This document shows, piece after piece, positions 26,803 through 36,177 of a stretch of 64,000 nt of DNA. Position 1 is the first letter of the stretch. Each line of letters opens with the position of its first letter. Origin of the DNA: an uncultured Clostridia bacterium (GTDB lineage Bacteria; Bacillota; Clostridia; TANB77; CAG-508). The stretch lies in the NCBI GenBank assembly GCA_947623595.1, contig CANQHC010000003.1:25202-89201 (forward strand). Direction: 5' to 3'. The notes beneath the pieces were generated by a model that saw nothing but the letters and a program-made list of their open reading frames with translations, had not been told where the DNA came from and did not search any database. Both the position numbers and the translations under genes were made by a program.

Positions 26803-27135
26803 TTATAGCACGTCTTTTATTGATTCTGCTATAATTTTATTTATATCTGCTATCATAATATTAAATTTGACTTCCAAATCAAAATATTGTTTAATATCTT
26901 TGTTTTCTACTAAAGTTGCATACATTTCTTCTAATTTTTTATTTTTTTGCTCATCTTTTTCTTGTCCACTATATTCCATAACTTGTATATCATATCTTAA
27001 TTTTTCAAAATCTTCCACTTTTTGCTTTTTTTCTGGATTTTGATAAATTTCATCTTTTAATTTCTTATATGCTTTGTATTCCTCAGAATTTCTTATCTCT
27101 TGTGCTAAGCGATTAGCTGTATCATAAACTTGCAT
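26803..27135 (-). CDS. YlbF/YmcA-family protein
   Basis: The 110-residue all-helical protein has the YlbF-type pattern: YDTANRLAQEIRNSEEYKAYK at the N terminus, then IYQNPEKKQKVEDFEKLRYDIQ and a C-terminal helix with MIADINKIIAESI. In Bacillus the YlbF/YmcA/YaaT complex affects RNA maturation (RNase Y) and sporulation/biofilm. The partner genes are not in this window. It follows the GT4 gene by 30 bases and is preceded by AAGAGGT. Confidence 0.8.
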   Translation of the reverse strand: MQVYDTANRLAQEIRNSEEYKAYKKLKDEIYQNPEKKQKVEDFEKLRYDIQVMEYSGQEKDEQKNKKLEEMYATLVENKDIKQYFDLEVKFNIMIADINKIIAESIKDVL

Positions 27136-27165
27136 ATAGTTACCTCTTTCTGTTTAATTATATTT

Positions 27166-28458
27166 TTAAGCATAAGCATGCTTTTTCTTAAAGCTAAGTA
27201 AGTTTGTAATTTCTGTTTCTGTATTTTTTGCTTTATTTGCTTTTTGTGCATTTTCTTGTGCAATTTGTTCTTTTTGTTTTTCAGCAACAGTTTTACAAAT
27301 TGCCTTTTCATAAATATAATGTGTATCTTGAGCAATTTTTGTCCAATTAAATTCTTCTTTAACTTTTTGTTTTGCCTTTTTAGAAATATTTGCAGCAAGT
27401 TGTTTGTCATATAATATATTTAAAATAGAATCTGCTATAGAGTTTGGATTACCAGCATAACTTTTCATTCCATCTACACCATGATCTACAATTTCATTTA
27501 AGCCTCCAACATCTGAAACTACAGTTGGAACTCCTGCAAGCATTGCTTCTAATGCCACAATTCCAAATGGTTCATATGTACTTGGGAATACAGCCACATC
27601 AGCACATTTATATATTTTTTGAACCTGCTTTGAATTTAGGTAACCTGTAAAGTATACTTTATTTGAAAGCCCCATTGCATCAGCTTGTGCTCTTAAATCA
27701 TCTAACATACCGCCTTTTCCAGCGATTACTAATTTTACATCATGATAAGAATTTAGAATTTTTGGTAATGCAGAAATTAGATGTTGAATTCCCTTTTCAT
27801 AAACTAGTCTTCCCACATATAATATGATTTTTTCATTGTCCATTGCATATTGTCTTCTAAAATCATAATCCCTTTCTACTCCATTAAAATTAGTTAAATT
27901 TATTCCATTAGATACAACATTTATTTTATCAAAAGGAAGCCCAAAAAGACCTTGTACATGTCCTTTCATAAAATTGCTATTAACAATAACTTCTGTTGCT
28001 TCATATGTTAATAGCCATTCTGTATCATTAATATATCTTTGGGTATCATCATGAATACCTGAATTTCTTCCAGCTTCTGTTGCATGTATTGTAGCAACCA
28101 TTGGAATTTGAAATGATTGTTTTAAAGTTTTTGCTGCATATGCTACTAACCAATCATGTGCATGAATAACATCAAATTTACCTTTTTCATTCATGATTTG
28201 AGTTGCTTTTGATACCATATTAAAGTTTAGCTGTAGTATCCAATCTATAAAATTATTAGGATGTATCATATAATTTTCAACACGATATACTTCTACACCT
28301 TTATCATTTTCATATTCAGGTAAATCTCCTTCTTTATATGTTACTACCGTTACTTCATGCCCATCTTTAATTAACCTTTTTGATAAATCGTGAACAACTC
28401 TTGCAATACCTCCTACTATTCTTGGTGGATATTCCCATGTTAACATTAATATTTTCAT
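27166..28458 (-). CDS. GT4 glycosyltransferase (glycogen-synthase-like)
   Basis: The 430-residue retaining glycosyltransferase starts MKILMLTWEYPPRIVGGIA, the usual opening of GT4/GT5-like starch or glycogen synthases of this kind. The GT-B C-terminal half has LYVGRLVYEKGIQHLI (about 220), and the donor-site EPFGIVALEAMLAGVPTVV (about 330). I start it at ATG 28458, after AAAGGGG; the longer frame begins in sequence with no suitable site. It is divergent from a DUF4912 plus GH57 branching-enzyme-like pair, so it probably extends alpha-1,4-glucan. The C-terminal 40 residues are a Lys/Gln/Asn-rich tail. Confidence 0.85.
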   Translation of the reverse strand: MKILMLTWEYPPRIVGGIARVVHDLSKRLIKDGHEVTVVTYKEGDLPEYENDKGVEVYRVENYMIHPNNFIDWILQLNFNMVSKATQIMNEKGKFDVIHAHDWLVAYAAKTLKQSFQIPMVATIHATEAGRNSGIHDDTQRYINDTEWLLTYEATEVIVNSNFMKGHVQGLFGLPFDKINVVSNGINLTNFNGVERDYDFRRQYAMDNEKIILYVGRLVYEKGIQHLISALPKILNSYHDVKLVIAGKGGMLDDLRAQADAMGLSNKVYFTGYLNSKQVQKIYKCADVAVFPSTYEPFGIVALEAMLAGVPTVVSDVGGLNEIVDHGVDGMKSYAGNPNSIADSILNILYDKQLAANISKKAKQKVKEEFNWTKIAQDTHYIYEKAICKTVAEKQKEQIAQENAQKANKAKNTETEITNLLSFKKKHAYA

Positions 28459-28691
28459 TAGCAAATTTACCCCTTTCTTTTTTTCTTTTGCAACTTTTTT
28501 AGTTTTAGCTACCCCTATTTTATACAAACTTTTTACAAAAGTAAACAGATTTTGATAAAATTTATTAATAAAATAAAGAAGCAAAAATTTTTCCATTTTT
28601 TTTCAATTTTCTACTCTTTTTCTATTGAATTTATTTTTATTTTGATATAGTATTATTATAAGATTGTTTATACACAAAAGTGGAGGAAAAA

Positions 28692-29765
28692 ATGCCAAAG
28701 AAAGCGAAAGATAAAATAATAGAAATTCAAAAAAATATCATACCAAAAGTATCGGAAATACTTTCAAAATCAACAAAAAAGAAAACTGCTAGCACAAAAA
28801 ATATTGCAAAAAATTCAACTACAAAAAATTCAACTGCCAAAAAAGAAAATACTGATAAAAAAAGCATTGCAAAAACAGCAAAAAAAGAAAATACTGATAA
28901 AAAAAACACTGCAAAAACAGCAAAAAAAGAATCAACTTCTACTAAGAAAAAAACAGCTACCAAAAAAGTAGCTGCTATTGATAAAGAAAAAAATAATACT
29001 GTCAAATCATCAAAAGCTAGTAATTCTGCAAAAAAATTATCTTCAAAATCTTCCTCTGCAAAAACATCTGGCAGAAAATCTACTACCAAAAAAGTAGCTA
29101 ATAGAAGTATCAAGAAGTCTGTAGCTGAAACAACTTCTAAACCTACATCTAGTTTAAAGAAGAATACTGCAAAATCAAATTTAATTGGTGAATATTATGA
29201 TTTACCAGCTCATTACGAAAATACTATTGTAAAAATTTTAGCACAAACTCCAACTATATTATTTGTTTATTGGGATATTTCTTCTCAAGATAGAAATAAA
29301 TTTATTGCACAATATGGTGAAGATTTTTTTGAAAATACCTCTCCATATTTATTAATAAAAAATATAACTAAAAATTATCAATATGAAGTTGATGTTAATG
29401 ATTACGCAAATAGTTGGTATTTACATATTCCAGATAGTAATTGTGAATATGAAGTTCTTTTAATGAGAAGAAGTAATAATTATCAAATTGTTCCAGAAAA
29501 TAATATTTATATTACCTCTTCTAATCAGCTAGAAACTCCTAATGACCATATTTTATTTGAAAGGCTTGGAAAAAATATTTTCTTTCAAAATGTAAAAAAT
29601 GGTCATATTATAAGTAAAGATATTTCGTCATTTGCCTTTATGCACAATATTGGAAGAATTTATAATATTTATGATTTATATAAAGAAATTTATAAAAATG
29701 AATTAAATGGAGATGAATTGGGTGTTACTCTTTCTTCTTCCCAATTCAGTTCAAACTTTAAGTAA
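28692..29765 (+). CDS. DUF4912 protein with a Lys/Ala/Thr/Ser-rich repeat tail
   Basis: The 357-residue protein starts at ATG 28692, five bases after GGAGG. Residues 1-155 are low complexity and strongly basic, with degenerate repeats like AKTAKKENTDKKN, similar to histone-H1-type tails. Residues about 160-340 form the DUF4912 domain, with YYDLPAHYENTIVKILAQ and the aromatic PTILFVYWDIS. DUF4912 proteins occur beside GH57 branching enzymes and GT4/GT5 synthases, as here, and may bind glucan or the enzymes. The basic tail could bind an anionic partner. Molecular role unknown. Confidence 0.8.
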   Translation: MPKKAKDKIIEIQKNIIPKVSEILSKSTKKKTASTKNIAKNSTTKNSTAKKENTDKKSIAKTAKKENTDKKNTAKTAKKESTSTKKKTATKKVAAIDKEKNNTVKSSKASNSAKKLSSKSSSAKTSGRKSTTKKVANRSIKKSVAETTSKPTSSLKKNTAKSNLIGEYYDLPAHYENTIVKILAQTPTILFVYWDISSQDRNKFIAQYGEDFFENTSPYLLIKNITKNYQYEVDVNDYANSWYLHIPDSNCEYEVLLMRRSNNYQIVPENNIYITSSNQLETPNDHILFERLGKNIFFQNVKNGHIISKDISSFAFMHNIGRIYNIYDLYKEIYKNELNGDELGVTLSSSQFSSNFK

Positions 29766-29810
29766 TTAAAAATTTAAAATAACAAAAGGATTATTTAGAA
29801 GGAGGAAATT

Positions 29811-31412
29811 ATGTCAAATATTAAAGGCTATGTTAGTTTTATTTTACATGCACACTTGCCTTTTATACATCACCCTGAAAGTGAAGATTATTTGGAAGAA
29901 CAATGGTTATATGAGGCTATCTCTGAAACCTATCTTCCACTTTTAATAAATTTTACTAAATTAGAGAAGGAACACGTTGACTTTCGTCTTACAATGTCAA
30001 TGACTCCTCCTCTTTTAAATATGCTAGACAATAAATTATTACAAGAACGTTATATAAAATACTTAAATACACATATTGAACTTGCTGAAAAAGAAATTAT
30101 TAGAACTAAAGATAATCCTAAAGAAAATGGATTAGCAAAATACTATTTAGAACGTTATACTAATGATTTGCACCTATTTAAAGATGTATATAAATGTAAT
30201 CTAATAGAAGGTTTTAAGCACTTTCAAGACATTGGCGTTTTAGAAATTATTACATGTGGTGCAACACATGGTTATTTTCCAATTCTATATGTAAATGAAA
30301 AAGTTGTAAGAGCTCAAATAGCTATTGGTGTTCAAACTTATGAAAAATATTTTGGAAGAAAACCTCGTGGTATTTGGCTACCAGAATGTGGTTATATTCC
30401 AGAATCTGATAAATATCTAAAAGAATTCGGAATTGAATATATTATTACAGAGTCACATGGAATTTTATATGCAGACCCTACCCCTATTTATGGAACCTTC
30501 GCTCCTATAGTCTCTCCAAATGGAATAGTTGCTTTTGGGCGTGATATAGAATCTTCAAGGCAAGTATGGAGCTCAATAAATGGATATCCTGGCGATTTCA
30601 ATTATAGAGAATTTTATCGTGATATTGGTTATGATGCCCCATATGATTATATTAAACCATACATTGCTTCTAATGGTGCAAGAGTTCATACTGGTATAAA
30701 GTATTATCGTATTACAGGAAAAGATTGTGAAAAAGATTATTATGATTTGCAATGGGCTCAAGACTCAGTTGAAAAACAGGCTGGTCACTTTTTTGATAGT
30801 AGAGTAAGTCAAATAAATCATTTAGCTCCTTTAACTTCAAACCCTCCATTAATCGTATGTCCTTATGATGCTGAATTATATGGTCATTGGTGGTATGAAG
30901 GGCCAAATTGGTTATATATTTTATTTAAAAAGATATATTATGATAAAGGAAATTTCAAATTAATTACCCCTAGTGAATATATTGATAAGTATCCTTTGAT
31001 GCAAATCTCTACTCCTTGTCGTTCTAGTTGGGGTGCAAATGGTTATAGCGAAGTATGGCTTAATTTCACAAATGATTATGCACATAAACATTTACATCTT
31101 ATTGGTGATCGAATGGTAGAATTAGCTGAAAAATTTTACAATGAAACTGATAAAATTAAAATAAGGGCATTAAACCAATGTGCTAGAGAATTAGTTTTAG
31201 CTCAAAGTAGTGACTGGTTATTCATTATTACAAATGGTACAATGGTAGATTATGCTAAAAAACGTATAAAAGAACATGTTGGCAGATTTAATAAACTCTA
31301 CGAAAACTTAATAAATGATACTATTACCACTAAAGAACATATAGCTTTTTTGAAAGATTTAGAAGAAAAAGATTGTATCTTTCCTGAAATAGACTATAAA
31401 ATTTATAATTAA
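29811..31412 (+). CDS. GH57 (DUF1957-type) alpha-glucan branching enzyme
   Basis: The 533-residue glycoside hydrolase family 57 protein starts with YVSFILHAHLPFIHHPE, a family signature. The catalytic nucleophile Glu lies in WLPECGYIPE (about residue 190), and the acid Asp in CPYDAELYGHWW (about 350). The C-terminal DUF1957 helices fit the 1,4-alpha-glucan branching enzyme group. It is 45 bases after the DUF4912 gene, with AGAAGGAGG before ATG. With the GT4 gene it forms a small alpha-glucan synthesis set; glgC/glgP are not here. Confidence 0.88.
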   Translation: MSNIKGYVSFILHAHLPFIHHPESEDYLEEQWLYEAISETYLPLLINFTKLEKEHVDFRLTMSMTPPLLNMLDNKLLQERYIKYLNTHIELAEKEIIRTKDNPKENGLAKYYLERYTNDLHLFKDVYKCNLIEGFKHFQDIGVLEIITCGATHGYFPILYVNEKVVRAQIAIGVQTYEKYFGRKPRGIWLPECGYIPESDKYLKEFGIEYIITESHGILYADPTPIYGTFAPIVSPNGIVAFGRDIESSRQVWSSINGYPGDFNYREFYRDIGYDAPYDYIKPYIASNGARVHTGIKYYRITGKDCEKDYYDLQWAQDSVEKQAGHFFDSRVSQINHLAPLTSNPPLIVCPYDAELYGHWWYEGPNWLYILFKKIYYDKGNFKLITPSEYIDKYPLMQISTPCRSSWGANGYSEVWLNFTNDYAHKHLHLIGDRMVELAEKFYNETDKIKIRALNQCARELVLAQSSDWLFIITNGTMVDYAKKRIKEHVGRFNKLYENLINDTITTKEHIAFLKDLEEKDCIFPEIDYKIYN

Positions 31413-31423
31413 TATTTAAAACT

Positions 31424-31494
31424 AAAAAATATAATAAGCTCTTATATTACATAGTATTTCACTACTTTGTAATAAGAATTTATTATATTTTTTT
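31424..31494. terminator. Bidirectional terminator between converging genes
   Basis: A long imperfect hairpin (left arm ending ATTACATAGTA, right arm starting TACTTTGTAAT) is bounded by an A-run on one side and a T-run on the other. It can serve both the GH57 gene and the convergent GT2 gene. Confidence 0.8.
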
Positions 31495-31503
31495 GCAAAA
31501 TTT

Positions 31504-32481
31504 TTATTTTCTATTATTTAAGTTTTCATTATTCTCTCTTTCTTCATTATATCTATCAATAAAATAAAGTGGTCTATGTTTTCCTTCATTAAAAGCTCGT
31601 CCTAAATATTCTCCTATAACACCTAAGAAAATAAGTTGAATACCTCCTAAAAATAAAATAACTACCATAGTTGATGCATATCCTGGAACATCAATTCCAG
31701 TTATAATAGTTTTTATAATAATATATAGCATATATATAAATCCTACTACAGAAACTAAAATTCCAATAAGAGCTGCCCATCTTAAAGGCGTTGTTGTAAA
31801 TGAAGTAATTCCATCAATTGACAAATTAATTAATTTGCCATAGTTCCATTTAGTTTGTCCTGCTGCTCTTGGATCTCTGTCATATAAGAGTTCCTTTTTA
31901 TTATATCCAATCCAGCTAAATAATCCTTTAGTATATCTTTGTGATTCTCTTATAGATTTTAAAGCTTCTACACACCTTCTATCCAAAAGTCTAAAATCAC
32001 CTGTATCTTTTTGAATTTCTATTCTAGTAAATGCCTGCAATACTTTATAATACATTTTGGAAGTGAATTTTTTTAGCCATGTTTCCCCTTCCCTAGTTTT
32101 TCTTTTTGCATATATATCGTCATATCCTTCTTCCCAATATTTAATCATTTCTGGTATAAGCTCTGGTGGATCTTGTAGATCTGCATCAATAATAACAACT
32201 GCATCGCCCTTACTATAGTCTAGCCCTGCTATCATTGCAGTTTCCTTTCCAAAATTTCTAGATAAGTTCAAATAACAAAATCTTTTATCTTTTTGTCTCA
32301 ATTCCTGCATAATCTGTAATGTTTTATCTTTGCTCCCATCATTTACTAGTAATACTTCGAAATCATATTTAGGATTATTATCCATTAATGTTTTTAATCT
32401 ATCATATAATAAGTGCAATACCTCTTCTTCATTATAAGCTGGAACCAATATTGTAACTAATTTTTTCTTTTCTTCTTCCAT
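31504..32481 (-). CDS. GT2 glycosyltransferase with two membrane segments
   Basis: The 325-residue enzyme resembles polyprenyl-phosphate glucosyltransferases (GtrB/CsbB-like). N-terminal GT-A domain: TILVPAYNEEEVL, LLVNDGSKD, and the DxD-type VIIDADLQDPPE (about residue 100). Two C-terminal membrane segments (about 235-255 and 268-290) end with FLGVIGEYLGR, a typical signature. It would load a sugar onto undecaprenyl phosphate for transfer outside the cell. The acceptor gene is not here. Confidence 0.9.
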   Translation of the reverse strand: MEEEKKKLVTILVPAYNEEEVLHLLYDRLKTLMDNNPKYDFEVLLVNDGSKDKTLQIMQELRQKDKRFCYLNLSRNFGKETAMIAGLDYSKGDAVVIIDADLQDPPELIPEMIKYWEEGYDDIYAKRKTREGETWLKKFTSKMYYKVLQAFTRIEIQKDTGDFRLLDRRCVEALKSIRESQRYTKGLFSWIGYNKKELLYDRDPRAAGQTKWNYGKLINLSIDGITSFTTTPLRWAALIGILVSVVGFIYMLYIIIKTIITGIDVPGYASTMVVILFLGGIQLIFLGVIGEYLGRAFNEGKHRPLYFIDRYNEERENNENLNNRK

Positions 32482-32619
32482 AAAATTCTTATTCCTTATC
32501 TTACGATATTTAGGTTTTTATTAAGGTTTTACCCATAAACCTCACGCGAAATATATTTATACTCGCAGATATTTTATCATATTTTTATCTTTTCGTAAAT
32601 AGCATACTTTTTTGGTAAG

Positions 32620-33477
32620 TTAATGAATAATCTTCGCATCATTTAATAATCTATATGTCTTGCAAATATTGCACTCTTTGCAGATAGAAACTTTGTCTCC
32701 AAAAATTAGTTTTAATGTGTTAATAAATTCGTCTTCGCCATTAATTAAATGTATCTCTATTTTTTTTGGTAATAAAGTTAACAAAGTATTTAACGCAAAA
32801 TCATTTGAAGAAAAAGATATATCTGATAAATATTTTGCATTATATATATTATCAGATACAGACACTACATTTTTTTCATCATTTAATAATATAGATTCTC
32901 CATTATTATAAATTAAATGCAATGTCTCATACTCTGGCTGTCTTGATTCTACATAAATTCGAAGTAAATTAATAAATTCTGTATACTCTTTTTCTATTAC
33001 AAATTGATTTACTCCATCATCAACTATATGGTCAAGACAATTAAAATAATCTCGTAGTCGAAAATATATAAAACCATCCAACACTATTGTTTTGTGTTCT
33101 ATAATATAAAGCATTACTTGCTTTTTTATATATTCTTGTTCCAAAACTATTTTTTTATATTCATCTTTATCTTTTGTTTGTATACAAATTTCTAAAATCT
33201 TTGATTTTTCATATTCATCGAAGTAAAAATAATTATAGCTAATTAACTGTTTCATTATTTTTTCTTCATAAAATTCTATAATAACTTCTTCAATTAATTC
33301 ACTTAAAAATTCATAAAATTTAGTATTATTCTTTCCCAAATAGTGAATTATAATATTATCATATATTTTAAAATATTTTTGAGAGTAGCTTAAATTTTCA
33401 AAATCCAATTCTTGAATTTTTTTTAGTAGATAATTTAATATATCTGTATTATTTACTTTTATGCCAACTGATTTCAT
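32620..33477 (-). CDS. ytxC: Sporulation protein YtxC-like
   Basis: The 285-residue protein shows the YtxC-family pattern: FKIYDNIIIHYLGKN, the block FYEFLSELIEEVIIEFYEEKI, NYFYF-x-E-xEK, and a C-terminal cysteine pair in CKECNICKTYRLL. YtxC is an orphan sporulation protein in Bacillus and Clostridium; its role is unknown. It often sits beside thrS, which is not here. A lone gene between GT2 and rhodanese genes. Confidence 0.8.
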   Translation of the reverse strand: MKSVGIKVNNTDILNYLLKKIQELDFENLSYSQKYFKIYDNIIIHYLGKNNTKFYEFLSELIEEVIIEFYEEKIMKQLISYNYFYFDEYEKSKILEICIQTKDKDEYKKIVLEQEYIKKQVMLYIIEHKTIVLDGFIYFRLRDYFNCLDHIVDDGVNQFVIEKEYTEFINLLRIYVESRQPEYETLHLIYNNGESILLNDEKNVVSVSDNIYNAKYLSDISFSSNDFALNTLLTLLPKKIEIHLINGEDEFINTLKLIFGDKVSICKECNICKTYRLLNDAKIIH

Positions 33478-33587
33478 TTATTTTTAAGTCTCCTTTCTTT
33501 TGATATTATCTACTAAAAGTTATTAGATATACATATTTTATTCTAGATGGAATGAAATGGTAACATGTTTATTAGAAATAACAGTCT

Positions 33588-33929
33588 TTAAATAGAATTC
33601 AGTCCATCTTTCAAATTATATACTTTTTCATAGCCTAAATCTTCTAATATTTCTTGTGCCTGCATACTTCTACCTCCAGAAGCACAATAAACAATAATTA
33701 GTTTTTGTTTATCAGGAATCATTTCTAAAATTGTTTTTCTTAAACTATATAAAGGAATGCAAATTGCACCAATTAAATGTTCTTCCTCATATTCCTGATA
33801 ACTTCTAACATCTATTAGGATTGCATTTTTTTGTTTTACCATGCTCTGCAAAGTTTTATAATTTATGTTTTTACTACTTATGCTTCTGTAAAAAATTTTT
33901 TTCATTATTTTCTTTAGCATATTTTTCAC
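33588..33929 (-). CDS. Rhodanese-like domain protein
   Basis: The 113-residue single rhodanese domain has DVRSYQEYEEEHLIGAICIPL and the active-site loop VYCASGGRS with the catalytic Cys (about residue 82), as in GlpE/PspE-like sulfurtransferases. A basic N terminus (KKIMKKIFYRS) precedes it. It could transfer sulfane sulfur; the partner is unknown. Active-site Cys is present, so it is not the inactive Cdc25-like type. Confidence 0.9.
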   Translation of the reverse strand: MKNMLKKIMKKIFYRSISSKNINYKTLQSMVKQKNAILIDVRSYQEYEEEHLIGAICIPLYSLRKTILEMIPDKQKLIIVYCASGGRSMQAQEILEDLGYEKVYNLKDGLNSI

Positions 33930-34028
33930 TTTCTTTCTACTTATTCTATCTTTCTTATTTATAAATGAAAGTTGCCGAAAAGCTAATTAATTTTAGTTTG
34001 TTCTCAACTTTATTTGCTTTACAAAAAA

Positions 34029-34064
34029 CGACAATGTTCATACTATATTGTATGAATATTGTCG
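34029..34064 (-). terminator. Terminator of the secD-secF unit
   Basis: A 14-bp stem with one G-T pair (CGACAATGTTCATA with TATGAATATTGTCG) around an 8-base loop is followed by TTTTTTG on the minus strand. Confidence 0.85.
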
Positions 34065-34091
34065 CTTTTTCGTTTCTTTATTTTTTACTTT

Positions 34092-34751
34092 TTATTTTTT
34101 ATCCTTTTGCTCTTGATATTGGTAATACTTTTTCTCTTGAATAGCTGTTACAATAGTTGCAGTAATTACATAAATTAATAATCCTATTGGTACTACTAAA
34201 CGATTAACAGGAATTCTTGCAATTGCAATTATACTTAAATATAATGCTTCAACCGCCAATATAGAAACTATATAAGAGGTTAACGTTCTCAAAATTCCAA
34301 TATTTCTATAACGAATCATAACATATGCTAAAATAATAATTCCACTAATTGCTAAAGATACTATATATGGCATTAAAATAGTATGTAATCTCATTTTAGG
34401 TTGATGTGTTACTGTTATTTCATCTGCTTTATTTTCAACTCCATATTTTTCATTTATTTTAGTATTTAATTGTTCTAATTTTTCATCTATATTTTCAGCA
34501 TTTTCTTCTTTTATAGTAACAGATGCCATATCTCCATAATATTCTACTTTTTGTACAATTGTTCTTCCATTTCCAAATACTTCTTGAACAATTTGTTTTA
34601 TATCTTCATTTTCAAATGTTTTTCCAATATAAATGTCTAATCTAACGTTTTTACTATAGGTAATATCTGCTTCTAAACCCATAACGCCAATCATAACTGC
34701 TCCAGCAATTATAATTAAAATCATAATTCCATAAATAATTTTTTTCTTCAT
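34092..34751 (-). CDS. secF: SecF-like protein, short form
   Basis: The protein-export helper partner of SecD resembles SecF by position, an N-terminal membrane segment (about 4-24), an extracytoplasmic domain with IGKTFENEDIKQIVQEVFG (about 42-60), and at least three C-terminal membrane segments (about 125-215). It is 219 residues against 280-310 for typical SecF and lacks the clear SecF family motifs, so it is a reduced or highly divergent member. It sits 46 bases after secD. Confidence in the name rests on the pair. Confidence 0.6.
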   Translation of the reverse strand: MKKKIIYGIMILIIIAGAVMIGVMGLEADITYSKNVRLDIYIGKTFENEDIKQIVQEVFGNGRTIVQKVEYYGDMASVTIKEENAENIDEKLEQLNTKINEKYGVENKADEITVTHQPKMRLHTILMPYIVSLAISGIIILAYVMIRYRNIGILRTLTSYIVSILAVEALYLSIIAIARIPVNRLVVPIGLLIYVITATIVTAIQEKKYYQYQEQKDKK

Positions 34752-34797
34752 TTTTTAGTTCTTTCCTTTCCCAAGTTATTCGTTTTACAAGCTACTA

Positions 34798-36159
34798 CTA
34801 TTTATTTTTAGTAGATGCTACAATTAACGTTCTTGTAATAATAAGGTTATATAATATACTAATAAATATTCCCCAGAATATTACCATACCAAAACTTGAA
34901 GCTGGTAGCCATTTTGTGAAACATAAGGTAACAGAAATAATCGCTACTGGAACTAAAATAAATAATGTTTTTAATAATGCTTTTTTAAATCCATTTGATG
35001 TTTCTTCAATTGTTTTCATTTTCTCATTTTTTAGTAAATGCAATAAGTATACTATAAAAATATAATTTAATATAATTGCAATTAAAATTCCTATTATTCC
35101 TTCTAATGTGATAATAACATTTGTGTAACGTAATGCTATTAGATAGAATGCAATATATCCAATAAATGAAATAGCACTTAATAGTCCATTTTTTCTATAA
35201 CGTAACACTAAGAATATAACTCCAATTGCAACTAAACTTAAACATATTATCATTGGAATAAATAGCATATCCTCTGTTATATCTGATACAACATAACGGT
35301 TTTCGTTCATATTGTAAGTTACTGGTAAAGCTTTGCTACTTAGTATTACAGCTAGCCTTGATGCTTCTTGAATGTACTCTGTAAGATCTTCGCTTGAAGT
35401 AGTTGCTTGTCCTATAGATAATTGAAGAATACCATTTGAAATTTCTTCACTAAAATGACTTGTAATTAATGTGGTATCATCTATTTTAAATGATACATCT
35501 TTGCTTTGCTCTTTTCCCTCTTCATCAGTAGTTGCAACATAAGTATTGGTTATATTTTTTAAAATTTCAGTTCCTTCTTCGTTAAATGAAATTGTCAAAT
35601 AAATATTAGTTCCTGTTGCTGTTGTAGAATATCCCCACTGTGCATTTTTTATATGTTCGTGTTTCAACAATACATTTTCTTCATTTTCACTATCAACTAT
35701 TTTAAATTCACCTTTTATCATAATGTATTGAAGTATTTCATCAGTATTAGAACCTTCTGGTATTTGTAATATCATTTTTCCTGTTTTTTCATCAAAGCGA
35801 AGAGTATAATCTGTAACTCCCATTTTAGATAATCTTTCTTTTATAATCTCTTCAGATTTTCTGTAATTTTCTTCCGTCAATAATTCAGGAGCATTAACAG
35901 CAACTTCTTCTTTAGTTGTATCATCTCCTTCTTCATTTACAATATTTCCATCTTTGTCACGAAAAATAGTATTAGTATCTGTACTAACTTCAAGTAAAAT
36001 AACTCTTCCACCTGTCAAATCCATTCCTAATTGATAATTTGGTATTTTATTTTCTACAAATTTTGTCCTTTGAATATAGATTCCTCCAAAAGAAATAAGA
36101 GAAATTAAAATAATTAATAAAATAATTAATATGATTTTTAACTTTTGTTCTACTTTCAC
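34798..36159 (-). CDS. secD: SecD-like protein-export protein
   Basis: The 453-residue membrane protein has an N-terminal anchor (about 8-28), then YQLGMDLTGGRVILLEV, the SecD D1 motif, and a periplasmic-type domain (about 100-280) with GEFKIVDSENEENV. A six-segment region of the SecD/RND fold follows (about 290-445). The start is GTG at 36159, eight bases after AAAGGAGG. SecDF uses the proton or sodium motive force to pull proteins out after SecA. The usual yajC is absent; a TIGR04086-like gene and the HD gene occupy that zone. Divergent but recognisable. Confidence 0.75.
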   Translation of the reverse strand: MKVEQKLKIILIILLIILISLISFGGIYIQRTKFVENKIPNYQLGMDLTGGRVILLEVSTDTNTIFRDKDGNIVNEEGDDTTKEEVAVNAPELLTEENYRKSEEIIKERLSKMGVTDYTLRFDEKTGKMILQIPEGSNTDEILQYIMIKGEFKIVDSENEENVLLKHEHIKNAQWGYSTTATGTNIYLTISFNEEGTEILKNITNTYVATTDEEGKEQSKDVSFKIDDTTLITSHFSEEISNGILQLSIGQATTSSEDLTEYIQEASRLAVILSSKALPVTYNMNENRYVVSDITEDMLFIPMIICLSLVAIGVIFLVLRYRKNGLLSAISFIGYIAFYLIALRYTNVIITLEGIIGILIAIILNYIFIVYLLHLLKNEKMKTIEETSNGFKKALLKTLFILVPVAIISVTLCFTKWLPASSFGMVIFWGIFISILYNLIITRTLIVASTKNK

Positions 36160-36177
36160 CTTTGTTTCCTCCTTTTA

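Noticed and set aside
27105..27410. 101-codon Lys-rich ORF on the minus strand
   Set aside because: It is an out-of-frame reading within the GT4 gene end and the gap; codons do not fit a protein family.
28727..29113. 128-codon hydrophobic ORF antisense to the DUF4912 gene
   Set aside because: An artefact of reading a Lys-rich repeat in reverse (Phe/Leu/Val codons); no ribosome site.
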